From NCBI GenBank assembly GCA_947628195.1, contig CANQZB010000050.1, forward strand, positions 1-6,950: a stretch of 6,950 nucleotides of DNA, in the 5' to 3' direction. This document shows positions 1-4,194 of the stretch, one piece after another. Position numbers and translations under genes: made by a program. This DNA comes from an uncultured Clostridia bacterium (lineage in GTDB: Bacteria > Bacillota > Clostridia > Christensenellales > UBA1242). Within the stretch, counting starts at the first letter, position 1. Each line of letters begins with the position of its first letter. The notes beneath the pieces are model-generated. The model ran no database searches, had not been told where the DNA came from, and saw nothing but the letters and a program-made list of their open reading frames with translations.

Positions 1-195
1 GTGGATGTGGAATGCAAAAATGTTGGTATCTGTAACAGGCAAATTTTCGATGTCCGCCATTACAATAACTCCACTGTTAATTTGATAAAAATAAACTTTG
101 CCGTAAATATTAGGGTAGGCAGTTCCGCCCCTAATGGTTGCCACCGCGGAGGGTGATAATTCCGATAAATTTTTAAACAAAACATTATATTCCAT
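1..195 (-). CDS. Superoxide dismutase, Cu/Zn-type family (N-terminal part, runs off the left edge)
   Basis: This is the first 65 codons of a gene that continues beyond the left edge. The translated start contains a segment reading AVATIRGG, then GKVYFYQ, and ends at FHIH. In Cu/Zn superoxide dismutase-fold proteins the beta strand ending in FHxH supplies the first two metal ligands. The small cytoplasmic SOD-like proteins of Bacillota share the layout 'SAVATIRGG...G.VYFY......V...GLP......FHIH'. There is no signal peptide, so a cytoplasmic protein is likely. The remaining metal ligands and the catalytic Arg lie outside the window, so activity cannot be judged. ATG at 195 is the only reasonable start, but no good Shine-Dalgarno precedes it, only AT-rich sequence. 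Family assignment is fairly confident; dismutase activity is an inference. Confidence 0.8.
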   Translation of the reverse strand, partial: MEYNVLFKNLSELSPSAVATIRGGTAYPNIYGKVYFYQINSGVIVMADIENLPVTDTNIFAFHIH

Positions 196-208
196 AGCAA
201 TATATATG

Positions 209-267
209 AATGTTAAAAATTAATAGTTCCGTAATGTAAAAAAACGCCAATGTTAAAAAACTATTAA
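209..267. repeat. Short repeats in the leader of the SOD-family gene
   Basis: The 11-mer AATGTTAAAAA occurs at 209-219 and 249-259. A perfect 9-bp inverted repeat, TTAATAGTT (220-228) and AACTATTAA (259-267), overlaps it. These could form a weak AU hairpin in the 5' leader or an operator. In such AT-rich DNA they may also be chance. Confidence 0.35.
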
Positions 268-296
268 ATAATATGCTCAACTTAAATTTTGCACAA
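268..296 (-). promoter_or_regulatory. Possible promoter of the SOD-family gene
   Basis: On the minus strand, TTGTGC (291-296) lies 17 bp upstream of TATTAT (268-273). The -35 element is a weak match. A transcript starting here would have a leader of about 65 nt containing the 9-bp inverted repeat TTAATAGTT/AACTATTAA. Confidence 0.35.
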
Positions 297-303
297 TTAT
301 TTT

Positions 304-326
304 AAAAAAGCACCAAATTGGTGCTT
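304..326 (-). terminator. Rho-independent terminator of the HIT-family gene
   Basis: On the minus strand the hairpin AAGCACC-AATTT-GGTGCTT (the inverted repeat extends to 9 bp per arm, 308-326) is followed directly by six T residues (309-304). It lies about 40 nt after the HIT stop codon and ends that single-gene transcript before the SOD-family gene. Confidence 0.85.
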
Positions 327-366
327 AAAAGAATTTTGCAGTACATCAAACGGAAAAATTCAATAT

Positions 367-834
367 TTAATGGAAATTTTTTGCTTCTTGCCTTAGCAAA
401 TTTAATTTTTCTTTATCCTCTTTATAGTCGAAGCGTGGTTTAACAAAGTTTTTTGACCCTCTTTCTTCAAAAGAATATCTTGGAATTAGTTGCAAATGAA
501 AATGGTTCATTGGGCCATCGCTCATGGTGCAGAGATAAACGCTTTCACAACCATAAATTTTTTTGATGGCAACCATCATTTGTTTTGCAAAAATGAATAC
601 GCTGTTGCACAATTCGTCTGGAATTTCGGTTAAGTCCTTGTAATGTTGTTTGCTTGAAATAATTGTATGCCCAACTGCGCGCGGATTTCCACACAGAAAG
701 CATTCAAACAGGTCATTTTCAAAAATCATCTGTTCGCTGTTATCGCCAAAAACGCAAAAATTATGGGTCTTATTGTAACAAGTGGGGCAAATGCCCATAT
801 CTGTAAGTTCCCTTGCTGTTATTTTCGTTATCAT
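367..834 (-). CDS. HIT-family (histidine triad) protein with HxHxQ motif
   Basis: A 155-aa soluble protein of the HIT superfamily, nucleotide hydrolases and transferases acting on phosphoanhydride or phosphoramidate bonds. The catalytic segment is NHFHLQLIPR (residues 110-119), with H111 and H113 and Gln at 115 where classic HIT hydrolases have the third His. An HxHxQ motif is typical of GalT-like transferases and Ap4A phosphorylases. The substrate-side segment NPRAVGHTIISSKQH (50-64) is also HIT-like. Two CxxC pairs, CPTC (16-19) and CFLC (45-48), could bind a metal. ATG at 834 follows AAAGGAG (844-850) at good spacing. The gene has its own promoter and terminator. The exact substrate cannot be told; the length is normal for a HIT protein. 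Confidence 0.85.
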   Translation of the reverse strand: MITKITARELTDMGICPTCYNKTHNFCVFGDNSEQMIFENDLFECFLCGNPRAVGHTIISSKQHYKDLTEIPDELCNSVFIFAKQMMVAIKKIYGCESVYLCTMSDGPMNHFHLQLIPRYSFEERGSKNFVKPRFDYKEDKEKLNLLRQEAKNFH

Positions 835-909
835 TATGTTGTTCTCCTTTTTAGATTATATAGCTTGAATTTTGCTTATTTTTAAAATTCATTTTAAATC
901 TTCATTTTT

Positions 910-938
910 ATAATAGCAGATATTCAAAAGTATGTCAA
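910..938 (-). promoter_or_regulatory. Strong sigma-A-type promoter of the HIT-family gene
   Basis: On the minus strand TTGACA (933-938), 17 bp, then TATTAT (910-915), about 75 bp upstream of the ATG. A perfect 8-bp inverted repeat AAATCGAA-ATG-TTCGATTT lies at 949-967, just upstream of the -35 box, where an activator or repressor could bind. A second TTGACA (980-985, minus) has no good -10 partner. Confidence 0.8.
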
Positions 939-948
939 CTAAAAACTC

Positions 949-967
949 AAATCGAAATGTTCGATTT
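949..967. repeat. 8-bp perfect inverted repeat upstream of the HIT promoter
   Basis: AAATCGAA (949-956), spacer ATG, TTCGATTT (960-967). It sits 11 bp from the -35 box. It does not match the Gram-positive LexA box (GAAC-N4-GTTC). An operator role is a guess. The 835-1176 gap otherwise holds only the HIT promoter and the weak upstream elements of the CYTH remnant. Confidence 0.4.
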
Positions 968-1101
968 AGGTTTTGCGTGTGTCAACTGAACACAAAGTCT
1001 TTTTTTGATTTTTGTTTTGATAATTTATATTTCGTAAAATACTTTTGCGATGGCTTAATTGGACAATAATGGTCAGAAAAGATGCAAAGATTTAAAAAGT
1101 A

Positions 1102-1110
1102 TGGTAAAAT
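1102..1110 (+). promoter_or_regulatory. Possible extended -10 element of the CYTH remnant
   Basis: TGGTAAAAT is a TGn-extended -10 element about 65 bp upstream of the CYTH start codon. No convincing -35 hexamer lies at the usual distance. Confidence 0.35.
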
Positions 1111-1318
1111 ACAAAATGATAATAAAAACCACATTGCATGGATTGAGAATTTGTAAATTGCGAAGGAGTAGAGGATATGGAGATTGAAAAGAAATTTTTG
1201 GTTGAAAAATTGCCAAATTTGGAAGGTTGTAAATTTTATGAAATAGAACAGGCTTATTTGTCGTTGGACAAAACCAAAAAAGAAGAAGAAAGAATTCGCA
1301 GGTTGGATGATAAATTTT

Positions 1319-1333
1319 TTTTGGTAGACATTT
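1319..1333 (+). repeat. 15-bp direct repeat, copy 1 (at the CYTH breakpoint)
   Basis: TTTTGGTAGACATTT, identical to 2487-2501. It begins at the codon where CYTH homology stops. GGTAGACA-type repeats resemble recombinase arm sites, but that role is inferred. Confidence 0.7.
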
Positions 1334-1400
1334 TTTCTTTCAGTTTTTTGCTAAATATTAAAAAGTGCGAACACAATATATTGATTAAAATGCTTAAAAA

Positions 1401-1427
1401 ACAACAAAAAACCACCATATATGGTGG
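1401..1427 (-). terminator. Rho-independent terminator of the class I methyltransferase gene
   Basis: The 16-bp perfect palindrome CCACCATATATGGTGG (1412-1427) is followed on the minus strand by TTTTTTGTTGTTTTTT-like sequence (1411 downwards). It lies about 55 nt past the methyltransferase stop. It overlaps the accidental tail of the CYTH remnant frame. Confidence 0.8.
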
Positions 1428-1457
1428 AACTTCGGTGGCGGACTGACAGGGCGTTTA

Positions 1458-1468
1458 TTCGCACCCTA
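1458..1468 (+). repeat. 11-bp inverted repeat, left copy
   Basis: TTCGCACCCTA, the reverse complement of 2249-2259. The two copies bracket the methyltransferase gene. Confidence 0.5.
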
Positions 1469-1480
1469 TATGTTCGATTT

Positions 1481-2149
1481 TTATTTTGTTACAACAATTT
1501 CTGTTAGGCTATTTGGTTTTTTTGATTTTATTGTCCTTTCATAATCAGTATACAAATATTCTTTATAAGATTCGCAAGAAAGAATTTTAAACTCCTTTTC
1601 TTTGAAAGCAGAAACAAGTTGCTCTTCCGACAAAAATTGGCGGGTTCTAATTATCTTCCAATCCCATTGTTCATAATATGTTGTGAGGTTTGTTTTTTCA
1701 TCATATGAGATAATAAATTCTGGCTTTGTCAATTCCCATTCCTTGTTGTTTCTTGCAACCACAAAAAATAGTCCATTCGGTTTTAAAACTCTGTGAATTT
1801 CTTTTAAGGCTGATTCAAGTTGTTGCCTGCTTAAATAGTGTAAAACAAGTCTCGCGTAAACAAAGTCAAAAGAGTTTGATTTATATGGCATAGGTTTTGA
1901 AACATCTTCGATTTTTATTTCAATTCTTTCAGACATGCCATATTTTTTAATTGCCTGATTTGTAAAATCAAGTCCTATTTCATCTATAGTGGTCGCAATT
2001 ATTTTTGCCTTCGAACAAATTTTTGCCATATTAATTTCTGCAGACCCGCCTGTGCTTATTCCGACAGACAAAATACTCGACATTTCGGGTTGAAGAAGTT
2101 TCAATGCTCTTTTTTCACTTTTTGAACTTTTAAAAATATTTGATTCCAT
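1481..2149 (-). CDS. Class I SAM-dependent methyltransferase (Methyltransf_11-like)
   Basis: A 222-aa Rossmann-fold methyltransferase. Motif I is ILSVGISTGG (residues 26-35), a divergent form of the usual VLDVGCGTG in which the acidic residue is Ser and the Cys is Ile. The acidic end of strand 2 is at TTIDE (D56). Then come FDFVYARLVLHYL (94-106) and the strand-5 segment VLKPNGLFFVVAR (121-133). The fold is clear but the substrate is not; small molecules or proteins are possible. Two ATGs are available. The one at 2149 is chosen because GGGAG (2155-2159) lies 5 nt before it, while the ATG at 2161 has no Shine-Dalgarno site and would add only four residues (MGEK). The gene has its own extended -10 promoter and terminator. 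It lies on the outer side of the tRNA-Ser fragment, so it is probably not part of the RiPP locus. Confidence 0.82.
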   Translation of the reverse strand: MESNIFKSSKSEKRALKLLQPEMSSILSVGISTGGSAEINMAKICSKAKIIATTIDEIGLDFTNQAIKKYGMSERIEIKIEDVSKPMPYKSNSFDFVYARLVLHYLSRQQLESALKEIHRVLKPNGLFFVVARNNKEWELTKPEFIISYDEKTNLTTYYEQWDWKIIRTRQFLSEEQLVSAFKEKEFKILSCESYKEYLYTDYERTIKSKKPNSLTEIVVTK

Positions 2150-2154
2150 TTTTT

Positions 2155-2159
2155 CTCCC
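2155..2159 (-). promoter_or_regulatory. Ribosome binding site that decides the methyltransferase start
   Basis: GGGAG on the minus strand, 5 nt before ATG at 2149. It overlaps the alternative upstream ATG at 2161, which argues against use of that codon. Confidence 0.65.
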
Positions 2160-2177
2160 ATAAATTTTTTCTTTTAT

Positions 2178-2186
2178 ATTATATCA
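2178..2186 (-). promoter_or_regulatory. Extended -10 promoter of the class I methyltransferase gene
   Basis: On the minus strand TGATATAAT, a consensus -10 (2178-2183) with the TGn extension. No recognisable -35 exists at 16-18 bp, which extended -10 promoters tolerate. The leader would be about 20 nt. Confidence 0.6.
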
Positions 2187-2248
2187 CCTTTTAAACCAAA
2201 GTCCTATACAATCACTTAAAAAGAAAAGTCCACACCCATTTTTTAGTT

Positions 2249-2259
2249 TAGGGTGCGAA
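2249..2259 (+). repeat. 11-bp inverted repeat, right copy
   Basis: TAGGGTGCGAA, the reverse complement of 1458-1468. Downstream of the tRNA fragment on the minus strand it forms part of a hairpin CGCACCC ... GGGTGTG (about 2232-2257) followed by a T-rich run, possibly the old tRNA terminator. Confidence 0.5.
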
Positions 2260-2270
2260 CAGTTCCCTTT

Positions 2271-2325
2271 TGGCGGAGGGCTAGGGATTCGAACCCCAGG
2301 AGGCTTTCACCTCGGCAGTTTTCAA
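2271..2325 (-). tRNA. tRNA-Ser 3' fragment (attachment-site remnant, not a full tRNA)
   Basis: Reading the minus strand from 2325, the sequence starts with the anticodon loop CTTGAAA (anticodon UGA, Ser). It continues with the 3' anticodon strand ACTGC, a long class II variable arm (GAGG-TGAAAG-CCTC), a T stem with loop TTCGAAT, the acceptor strand GCCCTCC, discriminator G and encoded CCA (2271-2273). The bases that should form the 5' anticodon strand, D arm and 5' acceptor strand are missing; before the loop there is only A-rich DNA. A 3' half beginning at the anticodon loop is the classic displaced attB product of tyrosine-recombinase integration. The 5' side of the fragment faces right, so integrated DNA should lie to the right. 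It cannot act as a tRNA. Confidence 0.85.
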
Positions 2326-2388
2326 GTTTTCGTCTAAAAAAATTAAGCAAAATTAAATAGGTTTAAACAAGATTAAAAAACCCCTTAT

Positions 2389-2499
2389 TTATAGGCAAAA
2401 ACTGACAATGTAAAGTTTATTTTTAACCTCGTAAATTTCGATTAAGTTTAGCAAGATTTGAACAAAATTGAAGATATTTTTGTTAATTTTGGTAGACAT
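2389..2499 (-). CDS. Possible 36-aa ORF between RiPP precursor and tRNA fragment (doubtful)
   Basis: ATG at 2499 is preceded at 8 nt by GAGGAGG (2508-2514) and opens a 36-codon frame ending at TAA. The peptide has a hydrophobic middle (IFNFVQILLNLI). It resembles nothing I recognise. Both the Shine-Dalgarno-like sequence and the start codon fall inside the att-like and GTAGAC repeat sequences, so the match may be a by-product of recombination sites. The precursor terminator (2531-2555) lies upstream and no separate promoter is clear. Treat as doubtful. Confidence 0.2.
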   Translation of the reverse strand: MSTKINKNIFNFVQILLNLIEIYEVKNKLYIVSFCL

Positions 2500-2501
2500 T
2501 T
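2487..2501 (+). repeat. 15-bp direct repeat, copy 2 (near the att-like site)
   Basis: TTTTGGTAGACATTT, identical to 1319-1333. A related AGTAGACC follows at 2502-2509, so the GTAGAC unit is present twice in tandem here, as in arm-type binding sites of tyrosine recombinases (inferred). Confidence 0.7.
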
Positions 2502-2508
2502 AGTAGAC

Positions 2509-2523
2509 CTCCTCGGCAATTTT
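2509..2523. repeat. Degenerate second copy of the tRNA-Ser core (att-like)
   Basis: CTCCTCGGCAATTTT matches CACCTCGGCAGTTTT at 2308-2322, inside the tRNA-Ser fragment, at 13 of 15 positions in the same orientation, 201 bp away. It may be an old or secondary crossover site. With no integrase in the window this remains suggestive. Confidence 0.4.
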
Positions 2524-2530
2524 TTTAATT

Positions 2531-2555
2531 AAAAAATCACCATTAAGGTGATTTT
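2531..2555 (-). terminator. Rho-independent terminator of the precursor peptide gene
   Basis: On the minus strand AAAATCACC-TTAAT-GGTGATTTT is a perfect 9-bp stem with a 5-nt loop, running into six T residues (2536-2531). It starts 3 nt after the TAG of the 42-codon gene, so that gene is a complete monocistronic unit. Confidence 0.88.
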
Positions 2556-2558
2556 GGT

Positions 2559-2687
2559 CTAATATTGGTTTTGACAACAAACACAAGCATAGACCGGAGT
2601 CGCAATTTTAAGATTTAGCTTTTTAACTGGTTCTTTTGAGTTAATTTTTTGTGCTAAACCAATTGTATTAGTCGATAGAATCTTCAT
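2559..2687 (-). CDS. Putative RiPP precursor peptide, 42 aa, Cys-rich C-terminus
   Basis: A very short gene. It starts with MKILSTNTIGLAQK, has a Lys-rich middle (KEPVKKLNLKI, 18-28) and ends with ATPVYACVCCQNQY (29-42), which holds all three Cys residues (35, 37, 38) and both Tyr residues. This fits the usual RiPP plan of a polar N-terminal leader and a short C-terminal core rich in modifiable residues. Support for a real gene is strong: AGGAGG (2695-2700) 7 nt before ATG, a TTGACT-17-TATTAT promoter upstream and a perfect terminator 3 nt after the stop. Two radical SAM/SPASM enzymes and an RRE-like protein follow on the other side of a shared divergent promoter region. There is no signal peptide, transmembrane segment or GG cleavage site. 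I do not recognise the family. By analogy with sactipeptides and ranthipeptides the Cys may become thioether donors; Tyr or backbone chemistry is also possible. The chemistry is inferred. Confidence 0.82.
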   Translation of the reverse strand: MKILSTNTIGLAQKINSKEPVKKLNLKIATPVYACVCCQNQY

Positions 2688-2694
2688 ATCAAAC

Positions 2695-2700
2695 CCTCCT
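2695..2700 (-). promoter_or_regulatory. Perfect Shine-Dalgarno of the precursor peptide gene
   Basis: AGGAGG on the minus strand, 7 nt before ATG 2687. It is the strongest ribosome binding site in the window, as expected for a highly translated precursor peptide. Confidence 0.85.
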
Positions 2701-2705
2701 TATAT

Positions 2706-2734
2706 ATAATATAATAAATTTTTACAAAAGTCAA
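2706..2734 (-). promoter_or_regulatory. Promoter of the precursor peptide gene
   Basis: On the minus strand TTGACT (2729-2734), 17 bp, TATTAT (2706-2711). The start point would be near 2699, so transcription begins almost at the Shine-Dalgarno and the leader is short. Confidence 0.75.
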
Positions 2735-2751
2735 TAGATTTTTTTAAAAAC

Positions 2752-2780
2752 TTGACTTAATTCCAAATTTATTTTATAAT
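2752..2780 (+). promoter_or_regulatory. Promoter of the radical SAM / RRE operon
   Basis: TTGACT (2752-2757), 17 bp, perfect TATAAT (2775-2780). The -35 boxes of this and the precursor promoter face away from each other with 17 bp between them and form an inverted repeat AAGTCAA/TTGACTT. The two divergent transcripts are therefore likely made together. Confidence 0.82.
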
Positions 2781-2798
2781 AAAAAAAAGGAGATTGTT

Positions 2799-3914
2799 AT
2801 GAACAAAGGTTTATGTGTTCCGCATAATGTATATATAATTTTAACATCGCGTTGTAATTTGAGATGTGTACACTGCTATGGAAATTATGGTGACAAATTG
2901 GATAATGAACTATCTGGAGATGATTGGGATAAAGTTTTTAAAGATTTGGCCAAAAATAAAATATTTTATTTAAACATTTCTGGAGGAGAACCGACTTGCC
3001 ACAAGGACTTTTGTAAAATAATTGATTCTCTTATTAAATATGATTTGCCTTTTATGTTAACGACAAACGGATTTTTTGGTGACAACATTTTGAAAAAGAT
3101 AATAGAAGCCAAGTCTATTATACTAGGTGTGAAAATAAGTTTAGATGGATATGATTTTTTATCACATGGTCAAATAAGAAAGAATAATTTCAATGCAATT
3201 GATGAACAAATTTTTAATAGAACTATTAAGAATATAAGAGAACTTATAAAGAATAAAATAAATGTTTCGATTGCTACTTGTATACATAAAGGTAACATTG
3301 ATAATTTCACAAAAATGAAAGATTTAATTTTAGAATTAAAGCCTTCCAATTGGTTCATTTCAACAATCTCATTAACGGGAAGGGCTATAAAACATAATGA
3401 CATCTTTGTATCAGAAACATATCATAGAAAACAATTTTGGTTAAATTTAAAAGCCGAGTGTGCCGAAAACGGTATACAAGTCAATTTTGTAGATATGCCA
3501 CATTTAATTAAAAGTAATAAACGAAGAGACATATACTTTTCATGCCCAGCAGCAAAGTGGTTTTGTGAAATCAACTCAGATGGACTCACAACACCTTGTC
3601 CTTTGTCAAGAGTCTTTATAAGTGAGAATTATTTAAAATTTGAAAACATAAAAAATAAAAGTATAAAAACTATTTGGAATTCTAAAACATTTGAAACTTT
3701 TAGGCAATGGCAGCATTCTGGATGTGATGGTTGTAAGATTGCGGGTACTTGTGATCGTTGTGTACCCCAAAGTATACAATGGTTGGAAGATCCATTGTCT
3801 CCTCCTCCCTATTGCGTTCGCAATGGAAAATCTTTAGGTTTAAAAAATTTAGATGATTTACGGAAAAAATTGGCAAAGAAATTAAAATTGACAAACAGGA
3901 GTGATTATGTCTAA
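2799..3914 (+). CDS. Radical SAM/SPASM peptide-modifying enzyme (RiPP maturase 1)
   Basis: A 371-aa enzyme. The radical SAM core starts at once: CNLRCVHC (C19, C23, C26) binds the SAM-cleaving [4Fe-4S] cluster, followed by the SAM-contact segment SGGEP (61-65), TTNG (88-91) and KISLDG (112-117). The C-terminal SPASM region has a full set of cluster ligands: C249-X12-G-X4-C267, then C309-x2-C312-x5-C318-x2-C321 and C339. These probably hold two auxiliary [4Fe-4S] clusters, as in PqqE, AlbA and anSME relatives. The last four-Cys block has x2 rather than the common x3 spacing. There is no N-terminal recognition domain, but the next gene overlaps this one by 8 nt and encodes an RRE-like protein, so the two probably act as a pair on the divergent precursor. 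Start: AAGGAG (2787-2792), 6-nt spacer. Reaction type (thioether, C-C or other crosslink) cannot be read from sequence. Confidence 0.9.
   Translation: MNKGLCVPHNVYIILTSRCNLRCVHCYGNYGDKLDNELSGDDWDKVFKDLAKNKIFYLNISGGEPTCHKDFCKIIDSLIKYDLPFMLTTNGFFGDNILKKIIEAKSIILGVKISLDGYDFLSHGQIRKNNFNAIDEQIFNRTIKNIRELIKNKINVSIATCIHKGNIDNFTKMKDLILELKPSNWFISTISLTGRAIKHNDIFVSETYHRKQFWLNLKAECAENGIQVNFVDMPHLIKSNKRRDIYFSCPAAKWFCEINSDGLTTPCPLSRVFISENYLKFENIKNKSIKTIWNSKTFETFRQWQHSGCDGCKIAGTCDRCVPQSIQWLEDPLSPPPYCVRNGKSLGLKNLDDLRKKLAKKLKLTNRSDYV
3897..3901 (+). promoter_or_regulatory. Ribosome binding site deciding the RRE-like start
   Basis: AGGAG inside the end of the upstream gene, 5 nt before ATG 3907. The in-frame GTG at 3901 overlaps this site and has no Shine-Dalgarno of its own, so ATG 3907 is the start. 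Confidence 0.75.
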
Positions 3915-4194
3915 TTCATTAAAAAAGTTATATTTAAAAAAGTATGTTCGCTTTAGGAAAGAAAACGGTGAGGTCTTTGTGTGTAATTTATATAATTTGG
4001 ACAATTATTCTTTTCCATTAAAATACTTGAAAGACTTCAAGAAATTAGAAGTTGAAGGATTGGATGATGACAAAAATGATTTTTTAGAAGATTTAAAACA
4101 ATTGGGAATGATTGACTATACTCGAGAAATTGATCTTAATAACAATAATGCCTTCAATAAATTGATTTATAATGAAAGTGAATTTTTTAATTAA
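3907..4194 (+). CDS. Stand-alone RRE-like (PqqD-like) peptide-binding protein, putative
   Basis: A 95-aa protein, small, charged and soluble. Its order of parts is a basic YLKKYVRFRKENGEVFVCNL segment that could form the beta hairpin of a PqqD-type winged helix, an aromatic YNLDNYSF stretch, and a helical DFLEDLKQLGMID end. The N-terminal region of the second radical SAM enzyme (4187-5449) has the same pattern: YLKK, a Gly turn followed by ICKL, then LFALRNSGFVV. Such domains (RiPP recognition elements) bind leader peptides and present them to the modifying enzyme. It overlaps the upstream radical SAM gene by 8 nt, so translation is coupled and a 1:1 complex is plausible. That enzyme has no recognition domain of its own, which supports the role. 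I infer RRE from pattern and context; a fold comparison would be needed to prove it. Its stop overlaps that of the convergent gene by 8 nt. Confidence 0.72.
   Translation: MSNSLKKLYLKKYVRFRKENGEVFVCNLYNLDNYSFPLKYLKDFKKLEVEGLDDDKNDFLEDLKQLGMIDYTREIDLNNNNAFNKLIYNESEFFN

Larger units (their letters stand above)
1177..1446 (+). pseudogene. Truncated CYTH-domain (triphosphate tunnel) protein
   Basis: The first 48 or so residues are a clear N-terminus of the CYTH/triphosphate tunnel metalloenzyme family. They start with MEIEKKFLV, which carries the ExExK signature (E2, E4, K6), followed by a Tyr-rich segment EIEQAYLSL and the paired basic strand ERIRRLDDKFF. Family members are usually about 150-190 aa and continue with several more charged strands. 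Here homology ends near position 1319 and the frame runs on for about 40 unrelated, low-complexity residues to a stop at 1444-1446. The lost strands carry most of the tunnel's charged residues, so the product should be inactive. The start is well supported (AAGGAG 1163-1168, 8-nt spacer). The break falls on a 15-bp sequence repeated at 2487-2501, suggesting rearrangement rather than a point mutation. Confidence 0.8.

Noticed and set aside
667..885. 72-codon plus-strand frame opposite the HIT gene
   Set aside because: It is antisense to a well-supported HIT gene, has no ribosome binding site and resembles no protein.
949..967. LexA (SOS) box upstream of the HIT gene
   Set aside because: The repeat lacks the GAAC-N4-GTTC layout of the Gram-positive LexA box.
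2271..2325. Complete tRNA gene
   Set aside because: The D arm, 5' anticodon strand and 5' acceptor strand are absent to the right of 2325; no matching GGAGGGC acceptor strand is found there.
3170..3403. Minus-strand frame inside maturase 1
   Set aside because: Antisense shadow of a radical SAM gene with intact motifs; its hydrophobic look comes from AT-rich codons on the other strand. The frames at 3700-3894, 4225-4422 and 5163-5417 were rejected for the same reason.
3901..3906. GTG start for the RRE-like gene
   Set aside because: The GTG overlaps the AGGAG that serves ATG 3907 and has no Shine-Dalgarno of its own.
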